From NCBI GenBank assembly GCA_031278535.1, contig JAITKH010000230.1:1-6702 (forward strand): DNA of 6,702 nt, read 5' to 3'. Positions 1 to 6,173 of the stretch are shown one piece after another. Position numbers and translations under genes: made by a program. The stretch comes from Planctomycetota bacterium (GTDB lineage: Bacteria; Planctomycetota; SZUA-567). The notes under the pieces are model-generated. The model searched no databases. It saw nothing but the letters and a program-made list of their open reading frames with translations, and was not told where the DNA came from. The number at the start of each line of letters is the position of its first letter. The stretch's first letter is position 1.

Positions 1-294
1 CACCGCGCCGGAATCGATCAGCTGCCGCAATTCCCCGGCCGCTTCCCGCCGATCAAGCGCGAACAGGAGGGCGGCAAGCCGAGGATGCACCTGTTCCAGG
101 CTTCCGAATTCTCCCCGGAGGTAGGCCGCGATCACTTCCCCATAGGGGAAAGCGTCCAGGCGGGGAAAATGGATGGATCGGGTCTTCCTGCCGGTTTTTT
201 GAAAAAACTTGGCTAACAGGGAAACCTGGGAAGACTTGCCGACGCCATCGCTTCCCTCAAGAACCAGAAACAACCCTTTTCCGTTCCCGTCCAT
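1..294 (-). CDS. tmk: Thymidylate kinase (dTMP kinase), N-terminal half; gene runs off the window
   Basis: Cytoplasmic enzyme that phosphorylates dTMP to dTDP with ATP, an essential step in dTTP synthesis. Seen: 98 codons from an ATG at 294 to the window edge with no stop. They carry the P-loop GSDGVGKSSQ (about residues 14-23), the motif HFPR (42-45) that fits the dTMP-binding region, and the DR pair in ALDRREA (81-82) typical of Tmk. The family is usually 200-220 residues, so roughly half is present. The start is supported by a purine-rich site (GGGAAAGG) about 6 nt upstream; the next ATG upstream (331) is in another frame. The gene begins 29 nt after the permease stop on the same strand, so it is probably the distal gene of the exporter operon. 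A T6-G-A6 tract (195-207) lies in codons 30-34 without breaking the frame. Family assignment is firm; co-transcription is inferred from spacing. Confidence 0.93.
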   Translation of the reverse strand, partial: MDGNGKGLFLVLEGSDGVGKSSQVSLLAKFFQKTGRKTRSIHFPRLDAFPYGEVIAAYLRGEFGSLEQVHPRLAALLFALDRREAAGELRQLIDSGAV

Positions 295-323
295 GCCGTG
301 CCTTTCCCGGCGGGGCGCCTTCC

Positions 324-1550
324 TCATTCATAGCGCAAGGCTTCCACCGGATCGAGCCTGGCCGCCCGCTGGGCCGGATAGTAGCCGAAAAACATGCCCA
401 CCCCGACCGAAACGCCCAAGGCAAGAAGTATGCTGTCGGTTCCGACCAGGGTGGCAAATTCCGCCCCGGCCATGCTGGCGATTATCGGAATGAGTGCCGC
501 CGCCCCCACGCCCGTAACGACGCCGATCGCCCCGCCGCAGCCGCTCACCAGGACCGATTCGAAGAGAAACTGGGTCAGTATGTCCCGCTCCCGGGCTCCG
601 ATGGCCTTCCGGAGGCCGATCTCTCTGGTGCGTTCCGCAACGGTCACCAGCATGATGTTCATGATGCCGATGCCGCCCACCAAGAGGGAAATGCCGCCGA
701 GACTGCCAAGAAGAATGGTGAGGGTGGAACCGAACGATTTCGCCATGTCGATGATTTCCGACTGGTCCCGGACGGTGAAGTCGCTTTCCTGATCCCGGGT
801 CAACCGGTGGCGTTCCCTCAGCAGAATCTCCACTTCCCGGGCGACCAGGGCGTTGTCCCCTTCGCCGCCCTCCGTCTGGACATCGATTTCCCTGATCCGG
901 GTCACTCCAAGCAATTGCTTCATGGCGGTGGAAATGGGGATGATCGCCTGATCGTCGGGGTCGGCCCAGCCCTGATCGCCTTTTGATTTGAGGACGCCGA
1001 CCACCTGATAGTTGACGCCCTTGATCTTGATCGTCTCGCCGACCGGCTCGTCCTTGCCGAACAGATTCTCGGCGGCGGTGGGACCGAGAACCGCCACCCG
1101 GGCCATGCGTTCGACCTCGAAATCGCTGAAGGCGCGGCCGTGATCGATTTCGAAGTTGCGGATGCCGAAATATGTCGGGGCGGCGCCGAACACTATTGCC
1201 TGGGCGTTCTTGTTGAAATATTTAAGCTGTTGGGAGCCCGACACCACCGGCGACACCCGGCGCACGCCGGAAACATTTTCCGCTATGGCCAGGGCGTCCT
1301 CGATGGTCATGGTCTGGGCCGATCCGGACATGACGCCGCCCCGGCCGAACTGGCCCGGCCGTACAATCAGGAGATCCGCCCCCATGCTGGAGACGCGGCG
1401 GAGGATGCTGTCGCGGGTCCCGGCCCCGAGCGCCAGCATGGAAATCACGGCGGCGACGCCGATGACAATGCCGAGAACCGCGAGGAAACTCCTCAGCTTG
1501 TTGGCGAGAAGGGCCTTCAGGCCAACTTTGGCAAGCATCCAGAACATCAT
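324..1550 (-). CDS. MacB/FtsX-type ABC transporter permease
   Basis: Inner-membrane subunit of a MacB-like (type VII) ABC exporter, which couples ATP hydrolysis to movement of a large periplasmic domain and does not pump through a membrane channel itself. Seen: 408 residues with family topology. A first membrane segment lies at about 21-44, preceded by LKALLANKLRS. A long periplasmic MacB_PCD-like region follows at about 45-272. Three more membrane segments lie near 276-302, 330-357 and 372-391. The cytoplasmic loop ERTREIGLRKAIGAR (306-320) is the usual coupling signature, and the C-terminus (PAQRAARLDPVEALRYE) is the classic family ending. Its ATG overlaps the ATPase stop by 4 nt (ATGA), implying translational coupling. 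A second ATG follows at codon 2. Length is normal for a permease lacking a fused ATPase. The substrate cannot be read from sequence; peptides, macrolides, lipoproteins or glycolipids are all possible. Confidence 0.94.
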   Translation of the reverse strand: MMFWMLAKVGLKALLANKLRSFLAVLGIVIGVAAVISMLALGAGTRDSILRRVSSMGADLLIVRPGQFGRGGVMSGSAQTMTIEDALAIAENVSGVRRVSPVVSGSQQLKYFNKNAQAIVFGAAPTYFGIRNFEIDHGRAFSDFEVERMARVAVLGPTAAENLFGKDEPVGETIKIKGVNYQVVGVLKSKGDQGWADPDDQAIIPISTAMKQLLGVTRIREIDVQTEGGEGDNALVAREVEILLRERHRLTRDQESDFTVRDQSEIIDMAKSFGSTLTILLGSLGGISLLVGGIGIMNIMLVTVAERTREIGLRKAIGARERDILTQFLFESVLVSGCGGAIGVVTGVGAAALIPIIASMAGAEFATLVGTDSILLALGVSVGVGMFFGYYPAQRAARLDPVEALRYE

Positions 1551-2296
1551 GGGACCGCCCCTCCGGCGACGGCCAAAACCTGGGCCAGGCGGGAGGATTC
1601 GTGGGCGGCGACGGCATCCTCCGGAATCACCTTGCCGTCCGACATGTGGATGCGCCGACGTCCGAACCGGGCCACGTCCGGATCGTGGGTGACGATGACG
1701 ATGGTGCGGCCTTCGGAGTTCAGGTCGTGGAAAAGGGCGAGAATCTCGGCGCCGGTGCGGGAATCGAGATTGCCGGTGGGCTCGTCGGCGAGAAGGAGGG
1801 CGGGACGGTTGACCAGCGCCCGGGCCACCGCCACCCGCTGCCGCTGCCCGCCCGAAAGCTGGTTCGATTCGTTGAGCATGCGGTCGGCCAGTCCCACCCG
1901 CTCCAGGGCGGCTTCGGCCGCCGGCCTCGGCTTGGCGACGCCGGCATATACCAGAGGCAACTCGACATTCTCCAAAGCCGTCAGCCTGGGCAAGAGATGG
2001 AATCCCTGAAACACGAAGCCGATTTTTCGGTTGCGGATGCCGGCGAGGCGATCGCCGGAAAGGGTGGCCGCATTCTCGCCGTCCAGATAATATTCCCCGG
2101 AATCGGGATGGTCAAGGCAGCCCAAGACCTGCATCAGGGTGGACTTGCCGCTGCCGGACGCCCCGGTCACCGCCACCATTTCGCCCGCCTCCACCCGGAC
2201 GTCCACCCCGTCCAAGGCCCGAATTTCCTGCCCCCCCACTCGGTAGGTCTTTCGTATTCTTCTGGCATCGATGACGGGAACGCCGGCCGTCGTCAT
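1547..2296 (-). CDS. ABC transporter ATP-binding protein, MacB/LolD family
   Basis: Cytoplasmic ATPase that dimerises and powers the adjacent FtsX-type permease. Seen, in order: Walker A GASGSGKST (45-53), Q-loop Q97 in FVFQGFHLLP, signature LSGGQRQRV (147-155), Walker B ALLLADEP (166-173), D-loop GNLD (175-178) and H-loop H204 in VTHDP. All catalytic elements are intact. LADEPTGNLDS and the FQGFHLLPRLTALENV stretch are typical of the MacB/LolD/FtsE group. At 249 residues it is slightly longer than the usual 220-235, because of a tail after GKVIPED. The start is the ATG at 2296, with GGGGAT about 6 nt upstream. The gene lies downstream of the adaptor across a 179-nt gap containing repeat C1, and overlaps the permease by 4 nt. 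Split ATPase and permease genes resemble the YknY/YknZ arrangement rather than one-chain MacB. Confidence 0.95.
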   Translation of the reverse strand: MTTAGVPVIDARRIRKTYRVGGQEIRALDGVDVRVEAGEMVAVTGASGSGKSTLMQVLGCLDHPDSGEYYLDGENAATLSGDRLAGIRNRKIGFVFQGFHLLPRLTALENVELPLVYAGVAKPRPAAEAALERVGLADRMLNESNQLSGGQRQRVAVARALVNRPALLLADEPTGNLDSRTGAEILALFHDLNSEGRTIVIVTHDPDVARFGRRRIHMSDGKVIPEDAVAAHESSRLAQVLAVAGGAVP

Positions 2297-2327
2297 GGCG
2301 AAATCCCCATTCCCACCGGTCTGTACA

Positions 2328-2478
2328 GTCTCAATTTTTCCAAATCCTGAAGTCCGTCTGTTCCGGAATTGGCCTCTGATGCCGGAGGGGAATTCCCTTC
2401 CCCGCAGGCAGAAACCGGATGAACCGGGGGCACTCCCCGTAAAGCCTCAAGCAAAGATTGAGACTTTACGGAATGCTA
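2328..2478 (+). repeat. Dispersed structured repeat, copy C1 (inside exporter operon)
   Basis: Shared core at 2347-2478 (132 bp), preceded by an outer GTCTCAAT at 2328-2335. By hand alignment the core matches C3 without gaps, with about 15 differences, and matches C2 with a 2-bp length change. Internal structure: TTCCGGAA (2361-2368); GGGGAA/TTCCCC stem (about 2387-2403) with a 5-nt loop; CGGGG/CCCCG stem (about 2425-2439); and a terminal hairpin of 14-bp arms, 2437-2450 and 2458-2471, with loop GCAAAGA. As minus-strand mRNA the only non-Watson-Crick pair in the terminal hairpin is a G:U. The hairpin begins 4 nt after the adaptor stop. The element fills most of the gap between adaptor and ATPase genes. 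The family is not recognised. Confidence 0.9.
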
Positions 2479-3906
2479 CCGCCGGCCCGGTCCGGGAGGA
2501 GGCCGTCCCGCCTGCCCGTTCCAGCGGCTGTCCGCACCTGCGTCCTGAATCAAAAGAACCTCCTCGCCTTCGGAAAGGCCCGAAATGATTTCCATTTTTG
2601 CGCCGTCGGACAGGCCGGTCTCGACCAACCGCTCCTCCTCGCCGCCGCCCGGCCTGATCACGGTGACGAAGGACTGCCGCCGCCGGTAATCCGGGGAGGC
2701 GATCCCGTCGGACGGACGGTTTTCCCCGCTCCCCGCCTCGCCCCGTTTCCCCCCTTCCAGTCCGGGAGCGACCCCGCCGGGCGGAGCCTTCCGCACCACC
2801 GCCGCCGCCGGGACAAGAAGCACGTCCTTCTTGCCGTCGATGCGCAGAACGACGTTGGTGGTCATTTCCGGCTTCAAGAGCCGTTTCCGGCGGCCGGAAA
2901 CCTCGACCTTGACATCAAAGGTGACCACATTTGACGCGATCGATCCGGTCGCCGCCACCCGCACTACCTCGCCGGGAAACTCGACGCCCTTGTATGCGTC
3001 GGCGGTGACGATCGCTTTGACGCCGGGCATGACGCCGCTCACGTCCGACTCGTCCACCGCCGCGATGGCGTAAATGCGGGAAAGATCGATAACCTTCATG
3101 GCGGTGGTGCCGCCGCCCACGTTCGAAACGCCGGAAGCGACGATAAAGCCCTCCTGAATGGTCCGGTTCGATACCACCCCGTCGATGGGGGAAAAAACCT
3201 CCGTTTCCTTCAGGCGCTGTTCGGCGTCGGCCAGGGCGACGGAATCGGTGTCGACTTGGGCGGCCGCAATTTCGATTTCCTGGCGGGCGCGCTCAAGTTC
3301 CAGGGCCTGGACCTTCAAATCTTCCAGCTTCAACTTGGCGTTTTCGAGGGCCGAGGCAGTCTGGACCTCGCGGGTGACGGCGGCGTCGAGACTCTCGCGC
3401 GTCACCACCTTCTGCTCGTACAGGTTGCGGGTGCGGACCAGGTTGGCCGCGTATTCCGCCCGCTCGGCCTCGGCGGATCGGATGTCGGCTTCGGCCCGGG
3501 CGGAATCGGCCTTGAGTTTCGCCTCGGCCGCCTCAATCCCGAGTTTCACCTGCGCCAATTTCGCCTTGGACATGGAGAGTCCCGCCCGGAGGCGCGCCAC
3601 CGAACGTTCCTCGTCGGCGGGATCCAGCTTGAACAGAAGCATGCCCTGTTCCACCTCGTCCGAAACGTCGGCCATGACCTTGATCACTTCGCCCGAAGCC
3701 TTGGACTTGATCTCCACCTCGCGTTCGGGAACGATCCGTCCAGAGGCGGAAACGGTGATTTCGATGTCCCCCTTTTCGACCCTCGCGGTTCGCCGCGCCG
3801 AACCGGATTGCCCTTCCTCTTCCGTTCCGGAGCGGCCGTGATCATATCGCCAATACGCCGCGCCGGCGACAAGAATGAGAACCAGAACGAAAAAAACCCT
3901 TTTCAT
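2476..3906 (-). CDS. MacA/HlyD-family periplasmic adaptor (membrane fusion protein)
   Basis: Periplasmic adaptor linking the ABC pump to an outer-membrane exit duct; MacA-type adaptors work as hexamers. Seen in 476 residues: an N-terminal anchor (about 4-18, FFVLVLILVAGAAYW) after MKR; first half of a lipoyl/biotinyl-like domain (about 57-95, with SGRIVPEREVEIKSKASG); a long charged Ala/Glu-rich helical hairpin (about 96-233); second lipoyl half (VFSPIDGVVSNRTIQEG, 237-253); beta-barrel region (about 275-355); and a membrane-proximal region (about 361-455). Unusual are a Gly/Pro/Arg-rich insert at about 373-410 and a disordered C-terminal tail ending RPPPGPGRR. The start is the ATG at 3906, with GAGG 9 nt upstream. 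The stop (TAG, 2476-2478) is the last triplet of repeat C1, so the end of the reading frame may have been set by the repeat. It is the first gene of the exporter operon. Confidence 0.93.
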   Translation of the reverse strand: MKRVFFVLVLILVAGAAYWRYDHGRSGTEEEGQSGSARRTARVEKGDIEITVSASGRIVPEREVEIKSKASGEVIKVMADVSDEVEQGMLLFKLDPADEERSVARLRAGLSMSKAKLAQVKLGIEAAEAKLKADSARAEADIRSAEAERAEYAANLVRTRNLYEQKVVTRESLDAAVTREVQTASALENAKLKLEDLKVQALELERARQEIEIAAAQVDTDSVALADAEQRLKETEVFSPIDGVVSNRTIQEGFIVASGVSNVGGGTTAMKVIDLSRIYAIAAVDESDVSGVMPGVKAIVTADAYKGVEFPGEVVRVAATGSIASNVVTFDVKVEVSGRRKRLLKPEMTTNVVLRIDGKKDVLLVPAAAVVRKAPPGGVAPGLEGGKRGEAGSGENRPSDGIASPDYRRRQSFVTVIRPGGGEEERLVETGLSDGAKMEIISGLSEGEEVLLIQDAGADSRWNGQAGRPPPGPGRR

Positions 3907-3964
3907 GATTTCGCGCCTCGAATCTGGACGAAAACTTTCAGCCGCACCTCCCCCGGGTCAGCGG

Positions 3965-3998
3965 ATGGACGCCTGCGCTCCGGCGGCGATCCGTCCAT
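3965..3998. promoter_or_regulatory. Inverted repeat in the leader of the exporter operon
   Basis: ATGGACG (3965-3971) and CGTCCAT (3992-3998) are exact inverted copies about 60-95 nt upstream of the adaptor ATG. A nested CGCC/GGCG pair lies between them. It could be an operator or a leader hairpin. I found no convincing -35/-10 pair near it, so the functional call is weak. Confidence 0.25.
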
Positions 3999-4156
3999 TC
4001 CCGGCCCACAACCAATACGTGAAGGCGGCTCTGGAATTGTTACCGGGATTTTTGAAGGGAACGGCGGCAGGGGAACGTCAAAATCGGAACGGATGCCCTT
4101 GAATTCCACCAGAACCCGAGCGCCAGCAGTCTGTAAAAATTAAATCTTTTCACATT

Positions 4157-4286
4157 CCGAAGTCCGCCCGCTTCGGAATTGACCTCCGATGCCGGAGGGG
4201 AATTCACTGCCCCATAGGCGGAAACCGGATGAACCGGACCCCCCCCGTAAAATCTCAATCGAAAATTGAGGCTTTACGGAACACTA
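4157..4286 (+). repeat. Dispersed structured repeat, copy C2 (upstream of exporter operon)
   Basis: Same orientation as C1 and about 130 bp. The terminal hairpin lies at 4245-4279 (arms 4245-4259 and 4265-4279, loop CGAAA) with one mismatch and one G:U-type pair. The middle CGGGG/CCCCG stem is lost, replaced by a run of eight C (4239-4246), and the GGGGAA/TTCCCC stem is shortened by a substitution. The outer GTCTCAAT is not preserved; only CAGTCT (4127-4132) and an AT-rich stretch precede it. This copy looks more decayed than C1 and C3. It lies between the COG3581-like gene and the adaptor gene. Confidence 0.88.
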
Positions 4287-4462
4287 GATCGGCCGCCGCG
4301 CCTGTGCCGCCTGTCCGTCCCTCGCCATCAATGCCGTATTGCGGGCCGAGGCAAAACCGCCATCTGTCGCTTATTCCTTTCGATGGTTTGAAAAACTGCA
4401 AGCCTCACGTTTGCGCATGGCGCGAAAAATATTCCTTCATTGATTCATTTATTTTTACTGTT

Positions 4463-5734
4463 TCACGCCCCCTCCCTTTCAAAGGCATGGGCCGGCTGTG
4501 ATGAAGCGGATTTCGACCGGCAAGCCTCAACCGCATAGTGAAGAACCGGGGTCAAACCTTGGTTGGGGTTGCCGGAACCGTCATAGAAATTGCAGACGAC
4601 GGGAACTCCGAGCTCCCTTTCCAGACTTGGGAAAATGGATGTGGTGATGGTTCCCGGCATGCAGAACATGGGGCTGGCGTTAACGATGGCCCGGGCTCCG
4701 TCGCGGCGCACGAAGAGAGCGGCGCGGCCGAGGGTGAGAAGGGCTTCGCCTTCGAATTGCCAGGGAAGGAAGCGCATCCCGGCTTCCATGACCCGATCAA
4801 TCGGATGCTCGCGGCGATCGTCAAGGATCGGCGAGGCAAGTTGATAATATTTGTGCTCTATCCTCCTGAAGAAAAGATGGGTTTCAAGCCAGACGCGGAC
4901 GCGTTCGGCAATCGCTCCCGCGCCCTGTCCCTGTTCCTTGAGAAGGAGGTTCCTGAGATGGTTGGTGTAGAGAACCCACTCGGCGATGGGGGCGAGCCAG
5001 GCCTCTCCCCCCAATTCCTCAATGCGACGGCAGAGATCGCCGTTGAGGAAGGGATCGCAGCGGACATAGATTTCCCCCACCACGCCAATCAGCGGCCGGC
5101 ATTCGGCCCGCTTTGGCAGAGAGGTCAGGATTCGAGCCGCCTCCCGGACCAGATCGGCGATCCTGGCCTTGTCGCCGGCCACGAGGGCGTCTTCCACCAG
5201 CCTGGTATAATCCTCCACCGTCCGATCAGTCGACCCCTTTTCCACTTCGTAGGGACGGACCCGATGGACGAATTTCCGCATGATATCCGAAAGAATGAGC
5301 GCGTGATACAGTAAAATGCGGGCGCCGGCATCCAGTCCTTCATAAGCGTTTTCGGCCGACGGCGACATGATTTGCAGCTTATTCCAGCCTTTTTTTTCGA
5401 AAATGAGACGATCCAGCTTGGCGTATTGGCCGAAGCGACAAGGGCCGCAGGCGGTGGGCATGAAAAAGATGACGCGATCCGGATCGACGCCGTCCCGTTC
5501 CATGGCGGCAAGGAGGGCGCCGGTTGTTGACGGGCATGGAACGCATTCGCCCCCGCCGGTATGCTTGAGGCCGAGGGCGAGGCTGGCCGCGTCTTCGGCC
5601 AGGGCCCGGGCGTCATAGCCGGCATGGCGAAAAACGGCCGCGAAGAAGCGCGCTCCCCAAGGTTCCATCGGGGGAATGTACACCACCTTTCCGTCCCCGG
5701 GCCCGGATATCCTCGATTCCTCCAGACGTGCCAT
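4463..5734 (-). CDS. Stand-alone COG3581-like protein of the 2-hydroxyacyl-CoA dehydratase/activase superfamily
   Basis: Probable cytoplasmic iron-sulfur protein related to the C-terminal module of very large predicted CoA-enzyme activase proteins and to 2-hydroxyacyl-CoA dehydratase (HgdD/BadD-type) subunits. Seen in 423 residues: GECVPCPSTTG (Cys64, Cys67), FMPTACGPCRFGQY (Cys96, Cys99), GVVGEIYVRCDPFLN (Cys226), SPMFCMPGT (Cys358) and NFYDGSGNPN near the C-terminus. Spacing and context of these cysteines suggest a metal cluster; ligand identity is inferred. The ATG at 5734 has GGGAG four nucleotides upstream, and the domain begins at once (KVVYIPPMEPWG), so this looks like a complete single-module protein and not the tail of a broken fusion. 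No Hsp70-like activase or DUF2229 module is encoded in the window, so it must act with partners elsewhere or alone. An A8 run lies in codons 113-115 within an intact frame. The substrate is unknown. Confidence 0.88.
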   Translation of the reverse strand: MARLEESRISGPGDGKVVYIPPMEPWGARFFAAVFRHAGYDARALAEDAASLALGLKHTGGGECVPCPSTTGALLAAMERDGVDPDRVIFFMPTACGPCRFGQYAKLDRLIFEKKGWNKLQIMSPSAENAYEGLDAGARILLYHALILSDIMRKFVHRVRPYEVEKGSTDRTVEDYTRLVEDALVAGDKARIADLVREAARILTSLPKRAECRPLIGVVGEIYVRCDPFLNGDLCRRIEELGGEAWLAPIAEWVLYTNHLRNLLLKEQGQGAGAIAERVRVWLETHLFFRRIEHKYYQLASPILDDRREHPIDRVMEAGMRFLPWQFEGEALLTLGRAALFVRRDGARAIVNASPMFCMPGTITTSIFPSLERELGVPVVCNFYDGSGNPNQGLTPVLHYAVEACRSKSASSQPAHAFEREGA

Positions 5735-5798
5735 GGCACTCCCGTCTCAAAAAAACATTTGCCGACCGACATGGCCGCCACGCTCTGTTACGAAGGCA

Positions 5799-5827
5799 AG
5801 TATACCCGCTTCCGGAAGGCAAAACAA
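5799..5827 (-). promoter_or_regulatory. Sigma70-type promoter of the COG3581-like gene
   Basis: On the minus strand a -35 box TTGTTT (5822-5827, 3 of 6 consensus bases) and a -10 box TATACT (5799-5804, 5 of 6) are separated by exactly 17 bp. Transcription would start near 5791, giving a leader of about 57 nt with GGGAG just before the ATG at 5734. This is the best promoter match I see in the window. It was assigned by eye and has not been tested. Confidence 0.6.
5809..5818. promoter_or_regulatory. Perfect palindrome in promoter spacer, candidate operator
   Basis: CTTCCGGAAG is a perfect 10-bp palindrome lying wholly within the 17-bp spacer (5805-5821) of the predicted promoter. A dimeric regulator binding there would block or remodel polymerase access. 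Symmetry does not extend past 10 bp. The core TTCCGGAA also occurs in repeat C1, so part of the match may reflect base composition. Confidence 0.3.
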
Positions 5828-6104
5828 GGCCAATCGCCGTCCGGCTTTCCCGTCACGCCGGGCTTGCGCATGAAAATCCCCTTTCGCCCATAGGCATGCC
5901 GTCCCCGGTGCTTCTCCAAGGCCATTTACTTCTTTTGAAGATGGTATCAATGGCTTTGTTGCGGCGTTCGGTAAAGTGCCCAATGGTTGCGATGAGCGAC
6001 ATGATTCCGGAAACGCCCGGCGGACGCGACGTTTTCCGGCGGCGTAACGCCTTGCTATCAGAAGGCGAGTTCAAGACGACCGTCTTCGCATCGCCGCAAT
6101 CGAA

Positions 6105-6133
6105 CAGGCGGGGAGGTTATCCTGCCCCGCCTG
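6105..6133 (-). terminator. Terminator-like hairpin after the autotransporter fragment
   Basis: Arms CAGGCGGGG (6105-6113) and CCCCGCCTG (6125-6133) pair perfectly. The stem continues inward with AGG/CCT around a TTAT tetraloop, with a single bulged G at 6124. It begins about 40 nt past the stop at 6174 on the minus strand. The 3' side on that strand reads TGTTCGATT and so has only a weak U-tract; intrinsic termination may be inefficient, or the hairpin may act as a 3' stabiliser. Confidence 0.5.
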
Positions 6134-6173
6134 CTCGGCCGCGGTGGGATTCGCAGCATGGCGTATCAGTCGA

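Larger units (their letters stand above)
3907..4462. other. Intergenic region upstream of the exporter operon
   Basis: This 556-nt gap lies between the COG3581-like gene and the adaptor gene. It holds repeat C2 (4157-4286), the leader inverted repeat (3965-3998) and the adaptor ribosome-binding site (3916-3919). An AT-rich patch at 4132-4152 contains a -10-like TTTAAT on the minus strand but no good -35. The stretch 4287-4462 is AT-rich toward the COG3581 stop, with no clear terminator. Open frames in both directions are short, lack family features and appear to be chance. The operon promoter must lie here or further upstream, but I cannot place it. Confidence 0.6.
5735..6173. other. Intergenic region, no confident gene
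   Basis: This 439-nt gap holds the COG3581 promoter and ribosome-binding site at its low end and the terminator-like hairpin (6105-6133) at its high end. Between about 5853 and 6074 a minus-strand frame of about 73 codons includes IGHFTERRNKAIDTIFKRSK. It has no convincing start or ribosome-binding site and I do not recognise it; a decayed gene or transposase fragment is possible but unsupported. Confidence 0.5.

Noticed and set aside
1140..2350. Long plus-strand open frames opposite the permease and ATPase
   Set aside because: The minus strand encodes intact ABC motifs. The plus frames are low-complexity shadows caused by high GC and few stops.
3158..4143. Long plus-strand frames opposite the adaptor
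   Set aside because: They mirror the adaptor coding sequence, are Ser/Arg/Ala-biased, and have no supporting start site or domain.
4157..4286. Terminal hairpin of C2 as an intrinsic terminator of the COG3581 transcript
   Set aside because: On the minus strand the stem is followed by a G-rich run rather than a U-tract.
5390..5397. A8/T8 homopolymer in the COG3581 gene as a phase-variation tract
   Set aside because: It encodes Glu-Lys-Lys in an intact frame. Eight bases is short, and one sequence gives no evidence of length variation.
5744..5750. GTCTCAA in the leader of the COG3581 gene, matching the outer motif of the repeat
   Set aside because: A 7-bp match is expected about once by chance in a window of this size on both strands, and no repeat core adjoins it.
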